Source: Pandoraea pnomenusa
Lineage (GTDB): Bacteria; Pseudomonadota; Gammaproteobacteria; Burkholderiales; Burkholderiaceae
Length of the DNA: 64,000 nucleotides
NCBI RefSeq assembly: GCF_000767615.3
Contig: NZ_CP009553.3
Span: 2,666,001 to 2,730,000 of the forward strand
Reading direction: 5' to 3'
In this document: one piece after another, positions 50,300 to 59,227 of the stretch
Numbering within the stretch: position 1 is the stretch's first letter
Layout: every line of letters starts with the position of its first letter
Notes under the pieces: generated by a model
What the model was told of the DNA's origin: nothing
Databases searched by the model: none
What the model saw: only the letters and a program-made list of their open reading frames with translations
Position numbers and translations under genes: made by a program

Positions 50300-51411
50300 G
50301 CCACGTCTCCTGCGTTCGCGCCGCGCTTTTCGAACAGGTAATGCCCCACACCCCACTGTTGGCCCCCCGCGTAGCCGAACAACTCCGCAACGGCCATGTA
50401 GAACATGCGCCAGCGCTGAAATTGAAGCCGCGCCTGCGTCCCATAGTTCGCCTCGAGGATCGGCAGCGTCGTTTCTCTGGACGCATCGAGCGCTTCCAGC
50501 CAATCGTTGGCCGTGCGCGCGTAGTGCCGCCCGTCCACCCACCAGCGCTCGACGATGCGCAGGTCGTCCTGGAAGTGCAGCAGCAGGTCGGCGCTTGGCA
50601 TGGTGCCGCCAGTGAAGAAGTGGCGCGACATCCAGTCGGAGCCGTCACGGTCCTGGAAGTGATAGGCCAGATGGCGATGAGCGAAGATGTGCACGAAAAG
50701 CATTCCCCGATCGTTCAGCCAGTGGGCGATCTTCTTCATCAACGCACCGTAGTTCTTCATGTGCTCGAACATCTCGATCGACAGGACCCGGTCGAACTGC
50801 GCGGGGACGTCGTCCGAAAAGTCGAAGTCGGCCACATTGCCGGTCACGATCCGAAGGTTGCGCAAGCCCCGCTTGGCGGCAGTTGCCTCGATGAAACGGC
50901 GTTGACCATGGGAGTTGGACAGCCCGACGATCTGCGACCCCGGGTAGCGCTCGGCCAGCCAGAGCGCGAGCGAACCCCATCCGCAGCCGAGGTCGAGAAT
51001 GCGCTGGCCGTCGGCAAGCTGAGCGCGCTCGGCATAGCGGGCCAACATCGCCTGCTCGGCCTGCTCCAGTGTCGTCGCCTCACACTCGTAGTAGCAGCAC
51101 GAATACTTCATCGCAGGTCCCAGGTGAGCGAGGAAGAACTCGCTCGGCACCTCGTAATGCTGGGCATTGGCTTCCTGGGACGCGATCGCGATGGGGCTAG
51201 AGCGCAGTTCCTTCACGAGGTCGGCCAGCGCCGACATGCCACGCTCGACATCGTGCGCGTGCTCCTGCTTCAGCCGTTGGCGCATCAACTGACGCATGCC
51301 GGCGCGCAACAGTGCGTCGGGCACCACACCCAGCTCGCAAAGCCGAATGAGTCCCGATTCTTCGGTCGGGTCGGCGCTGGCCGAGGGCGGCCGTGTAAGG
51401 GAGACAGTCAT
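50296..51411 (-). CDS. cyclopropane-fatty-acid synthase-like SAM methyltransferase
   Basis: A 371-residue class-17 methyltransferase with HYEVPSEFFLAHLG, the SAM motif ILDLGCGWGSLALWLA, IEMFEHMKNYG, and a C-terminal FQRWRMFYMAVAELFGY. Shorter than CFA synthase in its N-terminal domain. The start ATG at 51411 was preferred because GGAG lies 9 nt upstream. It is between the DUF1295 and lipocalin genes in one operon from promoter P2. Two homologues in one locus suggest different acyl positions or products (inference). Confidence 0.88.
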   Translation of the reverse strand: MTVSLTRPPSASADPTEESGLIRLCELGVVPDALLRAGMRQLMRQRLKQEHAHDVERGMSALADLVKELRSSPIAIASQEANAQHYEVPSEFFLAHLGPAMKYSCCYYECEATTLEQAEQAMLARYAERAQLADGQRILDLGCGWGSLALWLAERYPGSQIVGLSNSHGQRRFIEATAAKRGLRNLRIVTGNVADFDFSDDVPAQFDRVLSIEMFEHMKNYGALMKKIAHWLNDRGMLFVHIFAHRHLAYHFQDRDGSDWMSRHFFTGGTMPSADLLLHFQDDLRIVERWWVDGRHYARTANDWLEALDASRETTLPILEANYGTQARLQFQRWRMFYMAVAELFGYAGGQQWGVGHYLFEKRGANAGDVA

Positions 51412-51442
51412 AGTGTCGAACTCCATGTGTGCGCGACGTCCG

Positions 51443-52234
51443 TCATGACGATCGCGTCTGACGAGAGGATTTCGGAGGCCAGGGAACCAGCGAGCTGGTG
51501 GTTTGCATGTACTCCCGGTATGCCGGGCGCGTGGCCATGAGGTGCGCCTCCAGCAGCGGGATTCCCGACACTTTCAGCAGCAGCCATGCCATGAGCAGCG
51601 GGGGAATGAGCGTTGTCCAGCCCCCCGGCATCGAGATCGAGAGCGCGGCATAGCTGCACCAATGCAGGCACTCGAAGAAATAATTGGGGTGGCGCGAATA
51701 ACGCCACCACCCCTTGCGACAGACCTGTGCGCGATGCGCGGGATCGCTCACGAAGTCGCGCAACTGGCGATCGGCGCTCGCTTCTCCGATGATCGCCCCC
51801 GCCCAGACGACGACGGCGACGATCAGGTTCAGTGGCGACGCCGCCTGCACGCTGAACGCTGGAACGAAGAACGCGACGGCGAGCAGCATCGCCACCACAC
51901 CCTGGAACTGGAAGAACCAGAACATGTTGCGATCGGCCGCCGCCCCCCATCGTTCGCGAAAGACCCGGTAGCGCGCATCTTCCGGCTTGCCCCAGTTGCG
52001 GCGCCAAAGATGCAGGGCGAGACGCGCGCCCCACAGTCCGCCGGCCACGCCGACGAACGTTCGGTTGAGCGCGTGTCCGGTGCCTTGCGCCGCCACGAAC
52101 ATCGCCGCCAAAGCGAGTGCGGCAGCCCAGACGGGGTCGACCAGGCCGGCGTTTTTCGTGCGTTTCTGGAGGAGCCACGCCAACGCGAAGGCGAAGATCA
52201 TTCCGCAGAAGGTCACTACCGCAGTCGATAGCAT
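51443..52234 (-). CDS. DUF1295 membrane protein (steroid-reductase-like)
   Basis: A 263-residue multi-helix membrane protein of the DUF1295 family, related to 3-oxo-5-alpha-steroid 4-dehydrogenases and isoprenylcysteine methyltransferases. The signature is GWWRYSRHPNYFFECLHWCSYA. It may reduce a double bond of a modified acyl chain (inference). The ATG at 52234 was chosen as start since the frame further up crosses promoter P2. It leads the operon DUF1295, CFA-like, lipocalin. Confidence 0.88.
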   Translation of the reverse strand: MLSTAVVTFCGMIFAFALAWLLQKRTKNAGLVDPVWAAALALAAMFVAAQGTGHALNRTFVGVAGGLWGARLALHLWRRNWGKPEDARYRVFRERWGAAADRNMFWFFQFQGVVAMLLAVAFFVPAFSVQAASPLNLIVAVVVWAGAIIGEASADRQLRDFVSDPAHRAQVCRKGWWRYSRHPNYFFECLHWCSYAALSISMPGGWTTLIPPLLMAWLLLKVSGIPLLEAHLMATRPAYREYMQTTSSLVPWPPKSSRQTRSS

Positions 52235-52268
52235 GGGAGATGTGTCCGGCAATTGAGTGTCGTTGCGA

Positions 52269-52299
52269 CGTATACGTAGATCGGCAGCTTTCGGATGCA
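52269..52299 (-). promoter_or_regulatory. ECF-type promoter P2 for the DUF1295 operon
   Basis: On the minus strand TGCATCCGA (52299-52291), 14 bp, CGTATACG (52276-52269). Its -35 arm is the left half of a 13-bp perfect inverted repeat (CTTTCGGATGCAC at 52288-52300, partner at 52352-52364), formed because two divergent promoters use the same element. An A7T6 tract (52308-52320) lies between. Confidence 0.75.
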
Positions 52300-52352
52300 C
52301 GCTCGATAAAAAAATTTTTTGAGGGCGATCGGCGAAGAATGTGCTCGGCGGG

Positions 52353-52383
52353 TGCATCCGAAAGTCGGTGTCATCCGTATCTG
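52353..52383 (+). promoter_or_regulatory. ECF-type promoter P1 for the fasciclin gene
   Basis: TGCATCCGA (52353-52361), 14 bp, CGTATCTG (52376-52383), 45 bp before the ATG. It matches P2 and P3 in both elements and spacing. Confidence 0.75.
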
Positions 52384-52427
52384 TGATGGCTTCCACATCG
52401 GAGAAGCGCCATCAATCGGGTGAACGA

Positions 52428-53012
52428 ATGAAGACAATCAAGTCAGCCGGATTTCTCGCAGTACTCCTGTCTGTCGGGGCCGCTGCCGGCCTCCAGGCGG
52501 TCACGGCCACAGCCGCCATGGATGCGAAGGAGCCAACGGTCATGGTGGGCGGTGCGGCCATGTACCCGTCGAAGAACATCGTCCAGAACGCCGTCAACTC
52601 GAAGGATCACACGACGCTGGTTGCGGCCGTGAAGGCGGCGGGACTCGTGGACACCCTCTCGGGTCCAGGTCCTTTTACAGTCTTTGCACCGACAAACGAG
52701 GCCTTCGCGGCACTTCCCGCAGGGACGGTCGACGGACTGCTCAAGCCGGAAAGCAAGCCAACCCTCGTCAAGGTGCTGACCTACCACGTCGTGCCGGGCC
52801 GCCTCTCGGCACAGGATCTGATGAAAGCGGTAAGCGATGGCGGCGGCAAGGCGATACTGAAGACGGTCGAAGGCGATTCGCTCACGGTGATGCAACAAGG
52901 CGATCATCTGACCGTGACCGACGACAAGGGCGATACCGCACGCGTGACAATTGGCGACGTCATGCAATCGAACGGCGTGATCCATGTCGTCGACAAGGTA
53001 TTGCTGCCGTAA
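52428..53012 (+). CDS. fasciclin (FAS1) domain exported protein
   Basis: A 194-residue protein with a signal peptide (about 1-32, AVTATAA end) and one FAS1 domain. The FAS1 H1 region is FTVFAPTNEAFAALP, followed by LTYHVVPG and a closing NGVIHVVDKVLLP (H2). FAS1 proteins mediate adhesion or act in periplasmic stress; a relative is in the singlet-oxygen regulon of several proteobacteria. It is driven by ECF-type promoter P1. Confidence 0.9.
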   Translation: MKTIKSAGFLAVLLSVGAAAGLQAVTATAAMDAKEPTVMVGGAAMYPSKNIVQNAVNSKDHTTLVAAVKAAGLVDTLSGPGPFTVFAPTNEAFAALPAGTVDGLLKPESKPTLVKVLTYHVVPGRLSAQDLMKAVSDGGGKAILKTVEGDSLTVMQQGDHLTVTDDKGDTARVTIGDVMQSNGVIHVVDKVLLP

Positions 53013-53135
53013 CGACATGTGACGAAGTGGCGCACGTTGAGTGCGCCGCTTCCAGCCGCCGCGCGATGAGGTGCTTCATCGCGCGCATCCGACCGGCGGG
53101 GAAATGGACCGGCGTTCCCTGCTGAATACTTCACC

Positions 53136-54071
53136 ATGCGCATGGCAAAACTTCATTTCTCCAGCATTCTTTCAGCCCTGTCGGCGTGCGCGACACTTTG
53201 CGCCTGCGCGCCGATCAACATGGTCAACGCGCTCACGCCAAGCAAGACCTACCATGCCGTCACCGACGTGGCCTATGGCGATTCGGAGCGGCAACGGCTC
53301 GATGTCTATGTGCCCACGCGGGCCGAGGCAGCCGTCGGGGGTATGCCGGTCGTCGTGTTCTTCTATGGCGGCAGTTGGCAAAACGGCGACCGTGCGGAGT
53401 ACCGCTTCGTCGGTGAAGCCTTGGCGTCGCAGGGTTTTCTGGCGATTCTGCCCGACTACCGGACGTATCCCGAGGTCACGTTTCCGGCGTTCATGGACGA
53501 TGCGGCAAGCGCGGTGCGATGGGCCGCCGATCACGCCAGGGATTTCGGCGGCGATCCGGGGCGACTGTTTCTGATGGGGCATTCAGCAGGGGCGCAAATC
53601 GCGACCTTGCTGGCAACCGACGAACGATACCTGCTCGGCGCCGGCCTAACGACATGCGCGGTCTCGGGTGTAGTTGGTCTGGCCGGCCCTTACGATTTCC
53701 TGCCGCTGCAAAGCGCGGCGCTTCGCCGGGTCTTCCCGGCGCCCGTGCGTGACGCGAGCCAGCCGATCCGGTTCGTCACGGGACGGGAGCCGCCGATGTT
53801 TCTGGGGGTGGGGGACGCTGACCGCATTGTCGAGCCGGGAAACACCACTCGATTCGGGCAGCGGTTGCGAGAGATGCGGGCCAAGGTCGAGATTCGGCAC
53901 TACGACCTTGGTCACGCGTTGATGCTGGGTGCGATCAGCGCGCCGCTGCGCCGATTCTTCCCGGTGCTGGACGACATCGCCGCGTTCGTGAACGGAAATT
54001 CACAGCGCGCAACCCGTGCGGCCTGCACGCAGACGGACCGGGTCGCCGCTGGCCAGATGTCGCCCCGGTGA
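53136..54071 (+). CDS. alpha/beta hydrolase (esterase) lipoprotein
   Basis: A 311-residue hydrolase with an N-terminal lipoprotein signal (SALSACATLCAC, lipid Cys in lipobox LCAC), oxyanion loop FYGGSWQNGDR, nucleophile in GHSAGAQ and a late GVGDADRIV plus HYDLGHAL as acid and base. Similar to carboxylesterases in the CFA/lipocalin clusters. It is 123 bp after the fasciclin gene and may share its promoter; no own promoter is obvious. Substrate unknown. Confidence 0.85.
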   Translation: MRMAKLHFSSILSALSACATLCACAPINMVNALTPSKTYHAVTDVAYGDSERQRLDVYVPTRAEAAVGGMPVVVFFYGGSWQNGDRAEYRFVGEALASQGFLAILPDYRTYPEVTFPAFMDDAASAVRWAADHARDFGGDPGRLFLMGHSAGAQIATLLATDERYLLGAGLTTCAVSGVVGLAGPYDFLPLQSAALRRVFPAPVRDASQPIRFVTGREPPMFLGVGDADRIVEPGNTTRFGQRLREMRAKVEIRHYDLGHALMLGAISAPLRRFFPVLDDIAAFVNGNSQRATRAACTQTDRVAAGQMSPR

Positions 54072-54106
54072 AGCGTTGGCGCCTGCGCGACCCTTGCGGC
54101 CCGGTG

Positions 54107-54247
54107 TCATGCCGGGGCCCGATGTCGACGACAACGCTCGGAGCAGTACTTCACGTCGTCCCATGTCCTTGCCCACCGTTTTCGCCAGACGAACGGACGA
54201 CCGCACGTCTGGCAAATCTTGCTTGGCAGAAAAGGCTTGCGATGCAT
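54107..54247 (-). CDS. DUF2256 small zinc-ribbon protein (46 aa)
   Basis: A short frame on the minus strand from ATG at 54247 to TGA at 54107 encodes 46 residues with the DUF2256 pattern: an [20 protein letters not shown] stretch, then [11 protein letters not shown]. Four Cys (C-X2-C and C-X3-C) form a probable zinc ribbon. DUF2256 genes usually stand next to photolyase/cryptochrome and lipocalin genes, which fits here. It begins 2 bp after the lipocalin stop. Function unknown. Confidence 0.88.
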   Translation of the reverse strand: MHRKPFLPSKICQTCGRPFVWRKRWARTWDDVKYCSERCRRHRAPA

Positions 54248-54248
54248 A

Positions 54249-54824
54249 TCACTGCGCAGGGTCGGTGCGATTGTGGCTCACCCAGATCAGCGACGCCGTA
54301 TCGACGCCCAGCGCCCGCGCGCGCGCCACGATCTGCTTCAGTTGTGCGTCGTCGAGATGCTTCTCCCGGGCCAGGATCCAGCAGTAACCGGTGTCGGGTC
54401 CGAGCACCAGCGCCCATCGATAGTCGGGATCGAGGGCGGCGACATGATAACCACCGTAAAACGGCCCGAAGAACGATACCTTCAACGAGGCGACATCAGG
54501 CGCGCCAGTGAAGCGGGCCTTGCCGATCGCCTCCTTCCAGCGTCCGCTTGCCGGATCGAATCCGCGATTCTGCACCTTGACCGTGCCGTCCGGCTCACGC
54601 GTGTACGTTGCTGAGACGTCGGTCATGCCACGCTCGAACGAATGGTCCAGTCGTGCCAATTCATACCAGCGGCCCTCGTAGCGCCCGATATCGAAAGGCG
54701 ATACGGGAACGACACCCGGCGGCGGCTTTGTGCTCGCGCAGGCGGACAGGAAAATCAGCGCAAACGAGATCAGACCCAACAGCGGCAAGCGCAATGATGC
54801 CTTGGTGCGAATGTTGTCTCTCAT
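54249..54824 (-). CDS. lipocalin family lipoprotein (Blc-like)
   Basis: A 191-residue outer-membrane-type lipocalin. The signal ends in lipobox LSAC. Lipocalin motifs are [18 protein letters not shown] (about 52-69), [22 protein letters not shown] and the C-terminal [14 protein letters not shown] lies 6 nt upstream of the ATG. It is homologous to but distinct from the lipocalin at 49619. It precedes DUF2256 on the same strand, with MerR further upstream. Confidence 0.92.
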   Translation of the reverse strand: MRDNIRTKASLRLPLLGLISFALIFLSACASTKPPPGVVPVSPFDIGRYEGRWYELARLDHSFERGMTDVSATYTREPDGTVKVQNRGFDPASGRWKEAIGKARFTGAPDVASLKVSFFGPFYGGYHVAALDPDYRWALVLGPDTGYCWILAREKHLDDAQLKQIVARARALGVDTASLIWVSHNRTDPAQ

Positions 54825-54943
54825 GGCGTACCTCAAAGCGTTGATGAAAAGAAAACGTTCGGAATCGGTCCGGAGTCGGCAAGACGCACAGCCCATGGTA
54901 TCGGCATGATTCATCCCTTGCGACCTGCATGCGCAGGGAGGGC

Positions 54944-55924
54944 TCAGTCTTCGGACATGTGGCGTGGAGCGGCCGCCGGCACCGACCAGCCCTCTTGCTC
55001 GACAATCGCGGCCAGCGCGTCTTCGAACAGCGCCACGGCACGGTTGGCGGCATCGCCCAGATGCTGGTGGAGCAGGGCGTCGGCGGCGGAGCGCGACACG
55101 CATTCGTCGCTGTAGCGCTCGAAGGCGGCGATCTGCATCACCAACTCGACCAGGTGCTTCGGACATTCGCAAGCGATCGTCGTCGACTGTTGCGCCAGTC
55201 GGGTCAGCGTCGCTTCATCGAACCGACGTGGCGACCTTGACCAGAGCCGTGCTCGACTCGAGCCGACGCCATCCTTGTGCGCCATCGACTGCACGAAATC
55301 GAAAAGTACGTCGTGGGCATGGAGCAGGGCATCGGACGTGCGCGCGAGCTGCATGCCTTCAAGGCGCGCAAGATCGACGGCACGCCGCGTGCCGAATGCG
55401 TAGACGACAAGCACGTGATCGCAATGCGCCCGACGCGCCGCCGCGACGACGGACATCACCGTGTCTTCGTGCAGCGCCTCGACCCGCACGACCATGCCGC
55501 GAGGCGTGCCGCTCGAATCTTCGGCGACAGGAATCTCTTCGGCTTGATGAAATGCCTGATGCGTGACGCCCTCGGGCAACTCGATCGAGACGCCTTCGCC
55601 AAAGCCCACGATGAAGAGATTGGCGCCGTGCGACGCGTCCACCGAAGCGGCGGCCACGGCGGCGCCACTCGCCAATCGGCCCAACTGCGCGTTGTCGAGA
55701 TGCGCGATGGCGCTGATCGCGTGGCCCTTGTCGACCAGCGACTTGATCGTTCTCAGACGGTTCACATCGACGTCGGAATAAAGACGCTGCCCCGAGGCAC
55801 TCGTGGGCGGCGAAATCACGCCATATCGCTGTTCCCAGATCCGCAACGTGGCGGCCGGCATGTCGACGAGCTTTGCGGCCTCGCCACTTCGATAACGCCG
55901 AACTGAATTCACCGTGTCTTCCAT
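54944..55924 (-). CDS. MerR family transcriptional regulator
   Basis: A 326-residue regulator: an N-terminal MerR winged helix (RSGEAAKLVDMPAATLRIWEQRYGV in two parts, about 12-36), then a C-terminal domain with a Rossmann-like stretch (VLVVYAFGTRRAVDL) followed by a helical end. The layout is like LitR/CarH light regulators, but I see no E-x-x-H-x-x-G or D-x-H-x-x-G cobalamin signature, so B12 or light sensing is not supported. It probably controls the lipocalin/DUF2256 genes and itself through the dyad at 55988-56005. Confidence 0.85.
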   Translation of the reverse strand: MEDTVNSVRRYRSGEAAKLVDMPAATLRIWEQRYGVISPPTSASGQRLYSDVDVNRLRTIKSLVDKGHAISAIAHLDNAQLGRLASGAAVAAASVDASHGANLFIVGFGEGVSIELPEGVTHQAFHQAEEIPVAEDSSGTPRGMVVRVEALHEDTVMSVVAAARRAHCDHVLVVYAFGTRRAVDLARLEGMQLARTSDALLHAHDVLFDFVQSMAHKDGVGSSRARLWSRSPRRFDEATLTRLAQQSTTIACECPKHLVELVMQIAAFERYSDECVSRSAADALLHQHLGDAANRAVALFEDALAAIVEQEGWSVPAAAPRHMSED

Positions 55925-55965
55925 CCCGAGCTTGTTGTCATTTCAAAAAATGCACTTTCACTCAA

Positions 55966-56005
55966 ACCTTAACTCGCGAGCCCGATCGAGTCAATAAATT
56001 GACTC
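55966..56005 (-). promoter_or_regulatory. MerR-type operator overlapping the merR promoter
   Basis: A perfect 8-bp inverted repeat with 2-bp spacer (55988-56005, GAGTCAAT/ATTGACTC) contains the minus-strand -35 TTGACT (55994-55989); after 17 bp comes -10 TAAGGT (55971-55966). Autorepression by the MerR protein is likely. The rest of the 331-bp gap to 56255 holds no gene I can see. Confidence 0.7.
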
Positions 56006-56255
56006 ATTCCATGTGTCGCCTCACGGCGTGAGTTTGAAAATAGACTCGGCGTCGCGGTCAGCAGTGTTCGAAATGCGCGTGTCACGAGGTTACCGTGCGC
56101 TGCGGCAGGTGAACGACACCCGGAATCGACGCCGCGCGATACAGGCATATCGGCGTGCGCGTGCGGATCAGGGATAATGGGGACCGGTCGCGGGTGGATC
56201 ATCGTTTCGCCGAAGCGATCACCGTCGCGCGACGTCTTTTTTCCAGAGATTCGTA

Positions 56256-56924
56256 ATGCGTGACATCATCGACGGCTTCCTGCGCTTTCAGCGCGAGGCG
56301 TTTCCTCAACGTGCCGAGCTTTTCAAGCAGCTCGCCACGAGTCAAAACCCCAAGGCGCTCTTTGTCACCTGCTCGGACAGTCGCGTCGTTCCCGAACTGC
56401 TGACGCAGCGTGAGCCGGGGGAGCTGTTCGTCATACGCAACGCAGGCAACATTGTGCCGTCGTACGGTCCTGAGCCCGGCGGCGTTTCCGCCACCGTCGA
56501 ATATGCGGTCGCGGTGTTGGGCGTGCAGGACATTGTGATTTGCGGTCACTCGGACTGCGGCGCCATGGGCGCCATCTCTCGCTGCACCTGTCTGGACCAC
56601 ATGCCGGCCGTCGCCAACTGGTTGCGTCACGCAGACGCCGCGAAAGCGATCAATGCCGCGCACACGTTCGACGATCCGCGCGCCAAGCTCGACGGTCTGG
56701 TGCGCGAGAACGTGATTGCGCAACTGGCAAACCTTCGCACCCATCCGTCGGTGGCGCTCGCGCTGGAGCAGGGGCGCATGACCCTGCACGGTTGGGTCTA
56801 CGACATTGAAAGCGGCGGCATCGTTGCGCTTGACGGCACCACACGCAAGTTCGTCTCGCTTGCGGATTCACCCAGCACGGTGGCCGTCGCGTCCCGCCGC
56901 CCCGACGACAATCCGACAAGGTGA
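56256..56924 (+). CDS. can: beta-carbonic anhydrase
   Basis: A 222-residue beta-class carbonic anhydrase that interconverts CO2 and bicarbonate in the cytosol. Zinc ligands Cys39 (VTCSDSR; D41 and R43 form the dyad), His97 and Cys100 (GHSDCGAM) are all present. It stands alone and is not clearly co-transcribed with either flank. Confidence 0.95.
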   Translation: MRDIIDGFLRFQREAFPQRAELFKQLATSQNPKALFVTCSDSRVVPELLTQREPGELFVIRNAGNIVPSYGPEPGGVSATVEYAVAVLGVQDIVICGHSDCGAMGAISRCTCLDHMPAVANWLRHADAAKAINAAHTFDDPRAKLDGLVRENVIAQLANLRTHPSVALALEQGRMTLHGWVYDIESGGIVALDGTTRKFVSLADSPSTVAVASRRPDDNPTR

Positions 56925-57007
56925 GGCCGACATTCGGCATCGCGGGACTGCCCTGACTCAGCATCCGCCGAACCCGCCATGCGGCGGGGGCTGGCCCGAC
57001 GTGAACC

Positions 57008-57487
57008 TCAGAGGCCGAGATCGGACAGTCCCGGATGATCGTCGGGCCGACGCCCGAGCGGCCAGTGGAACTTGCGCTCGGACGTCTTGATTGGCAGATC
57101 GTTGATGCTGGAATAGCGATTCGACATCAGACCGTCCGGGCCGAACTCCCAATTCTCGTTGCCGTACGAGCGGAACCAGTTGCCGGAATCGTCCCGCCAT
57201 TCGTACGCGTAGCGCACCGCAATCCGGTTATCGGTGAAGGCCCACAACTCCTTGATCAGGCGATACTCGAGCTCCTTGGCCCATTTGCGTTCGAGGAATG
57301 CCTGGGCGTCGGCACGGTTGTTCACGAACTCGGCCCGGTTGCGCCATTTCGTATCGACGCTGTACGCGAGCGCGACCTTGGCGGCGTCGCGGCTGTTCCA
57401 TCCGTCCTCGGCGAGGCGAACTTTCTGAATTGCGGTTTCAAGCGTGAACGGCGGAAGCGGCGGGCGGGTTTCGTTTGTGGATGACAC
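57008..57487 (-). CDS. DUF1348 (NTF2-like) family protein
   Basis: A 159-residue protein of the DUF1348 group with an NTF2-like cone fold: [30 protein letters not shown] split, [25 protein letters not shown]. The start is GTG at 57487 (GAGG 9 nt upstream). It lies 11 bp after the TetR gene stops, an operon. Function is unknown; TetR pairing suggests a detoxification or small-molecule role. Confidence 0.85.
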   Translation of the reverse strand: MSSTNETRPPLPPFTLETAIQKVRLAEDGWNSRDAAKVALAYSVDTKWRNRAEFVNNRADAQAFLERKWAKELEYRLIKELWAFTDNRIAVRYAYEWRDDSGNWFRSYGNENWEFGPDGLMSNRYSSINDLPIKTSERKFHWPLGRRPDDHPGLSDLGL

Positions 57488-57498
57488 GATGGGTGACC

Positions 57499-58098
57499 TC
57501 AAAGTTTGGGTTTGGGTTGGGGCACGGCAAGAAGCCGGCACGCTACGCGTGCGGCAGTGTCGGCGGCTTCAGTGCCGCCGAAAACGAGCGCAACCGAAAT
57601 CGCGCCGTCAATCAGGACAAGCAACTCGTCCGCAAGCGAATCGGGCTCGGGCAAGCCGCTCGCGGCGGTAAGTTCGCGCAGGTAGTCGCGCAAACGCAGT
57701 TTGTGCCATTGCGACACCCGCCGGATGCTGTTGGCCGGGTCGCCGATCTCGCCGGCCGCGTTCAGGAACGCGCAGCCGTGGAAGCCCTCGGAGGCGAACC
57801 ATGCGCGAAGCGCGTCGAAACACGACTGCAGGCGCTCGACGGGATCGTCTCTTGTCGATGTCGCCGCAATGAACCACTGCATCCAGCGCTCGTCACGCCG
57901 CAGGAGCGCAGCCTCAACCAATGCCTCCTTGTTCGGATAGTGCCGGTATAGCGTCTTGCGTACCACGCCCGACTCCTTGACGATGGCATCGACGCCCGTC
58001 GCGTGGATGCCGCCCGCATAGACCAGGCGCTCCGTCGTGTCGAGGAGCGCGAGTTGAGCGGGAGAGAGATCGGCGGCTTGGCTGGAGGAAGTCATCAC
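57499..58098 (-). CDS. TetR family transcriptional regulator
   Basis: A 199-residue TetR-type repressor with an N-terminal HTH ([25 protein letters not shown], split over about 30-54) and a C-terminal ligand domain with [13 protein letters not shown]. Two adjacent ATGs (58098, 58095) open the frame. A 16-bp inverted repeat 7 bp upstream of the start is its obvious operator, giving autorepression and control of the DUF1348 gene. Confidence 0.92.
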   Translation of the reverse strand: MMTSSSQAADLSPAQLALLDTTERLVYAGGIHATGVDAIVKESGVVRKTLYRHYPNKEALVEAALLRRDERWMQWFIAATSTRDDPVERLQSCFDALRAWFASEGFHGCAFLNAAGEIGDPANSIRRVSQWHKLRLRDYLRELTAASGLPEPDSLADELLVLIDGAISVALVFGGTEAADTAARVACRLLAVPQPKPKL

Positions 58099-58104
58099 GC
58101 AACA

Positions 58105-58147
58105 GGGAGAATGATCGTTCCCCAGAGTGTAGAACGATCATTCTCCC
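58105..58147 (-). promoter_or_regulatory. 16-bp inverted-repeat operator at the TetR promoter
   Basis: GGGAGAATGATCGTTC (58105-58120) and its perfect complement (58132-58147) with an 11-bp spacer. Each arm contains a quasi-palindrome around GATC, so two TetR dimers may bind side by side. Confidence 0.75.
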
Positions 58148-58218
58148 GAGTCAACGCGATTTTCACTGGGCGCTGTAGCAGCGCCGGAAGCGCCGCGGGA
58201 CGAACAGCATGGCTGCGG

Positions 58219-59136
58219 CTATTCCATGTCCGGGGAGCGCTTAGTCGTTTGGCGCCGCACGATGCGCAACAATGCATCGAGGTCCGATGCGTGTTGGGCA
58301 TTCCTGTAGGCGAGGCCAAATCCGATCCAGAATTCCTTTTCCTTGAGCGGCCTGAAAGTCGCCCCGGCGCGCCGCACTTTGGTCATCGATTTCGGGATGA
58401 AACCAATGCCCCGTCCGTTCGCCACCTCGGCCAGCAGCAAGTGATGATCCACGGGTTCCACGAGTCTGCGGCTCGGCGCATGCCCTAGCTTTGCAAAAAC
58501 TTCCTCGTAATGATCGAAGAATCCGGGATTTGTCCGGCGCTGCGGCCAGAACAGTGTTTGGTCCTTCAACTGCGCGATCGACAGGACTTTGTGCCGCGCG
58601 AGCGGATGCCGTGCAGGGATGACCGCGACCAGCGGCTCTTTATGCAACTGTTCAACCACCAGTTCCCCTGTTGCGCTGGGCAGTCCGATCAAGGCCACGT
58701 CAAGCGCGCCGCGCTGCAGGCGCCGGATAAGTTCGACGGAAACGCCCGCAACGACAACCAGAGCCCCGTCAGGAACCGCCTTCTTGAAGGCGGGCTCGAG
58801 AGAAGGGAAGACCTCCGGATCAAACACCTTCGTGTAACCGATCTTGAGCTGCCGGGACGTGCTCGTGGAATACTGCCGTGCGGTTTCGACCGCCTCCGCG
58901 GCTTGACGCAACGTCTTCCTGGCTCCCTTCAGGAAGGCGCGGCCCGCCGGCGTAAGTTGCGCGCCCGCCGAGTCGCGATTGAGCAATGTCACTCCGAGTT
59001 CGCTCTCGAGCTGCTTCACCTGACGGCTTAGCGGCGGTTGCGACATGTGCAGTCGCTCAGCCGCGGCGCGGAACGTGCCTTCCTCGGCCACGGCAACGAA
59101 GCACTCCAACTGGCGCAGATCGATTCGTATCCTCAT
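58219..59136 (-). CDS. LysR family transcriptional regulator
   Basis: A 305-residue LysR regulator: HTH (RAAAERLHMSQPPLSRQVK, about 23-41), linker and effector domain. The HTH pattern is like CatM/BenM/TfdR-type regulators of aromatic catabolism. It is divergent from the triple carboxymuconolactone-decarboxylase-like gene with a 91-bp gap, and probably controls it. Confidence 0.92.
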   Translation of the reverse strand: MRIRIDLRQLECFVAVAEEGTFRAAAERLHMSQPPLSRQVKQLESELGVTLLNRDSAGAQLTPAGRAFLKGARKTLRQAAEAVETARQYSTSTSRQLKIGYTKVFDPEVFPSLEPAFKKAVPDGALVVVAGVSVELIRRLQRGALDVALIGLPSATGELVVEQLHKEPLVAVIPARHPLARHKVLSIAQLKDQTLFWPQRRTNPGFFDHYEEVFAKLGHAPSRRLVEPVDHHLLLAEVANGRGIGFIPKSMTKVRRAGATFRPLKEKEFWIGFGLAYRNAQHASDLDALLRIVRRQTTKRSPDME

Positions 59137-59227
59137 GCAGAAAAGGTATCACGAATTTGGTCTTAGCCAATGGCCCCTTGTGCCCATATGCTCGGGGCTA
59201 CTGAATTCAACAAGGAGCTGATCAGAC

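Noticed and set aside
53083..53115. CGCATCCGA as a fourth ECF promoter before the esterase gene
   Set aside because: No CGTAT element at the 14-bp spacing.
54944..55924. MerR protein as a B12/light sensor of the CarH type
   Set aside because: The expected cobalamin motif is absent from the C-terminal domain; left as a MerR regulator with unknown signal.
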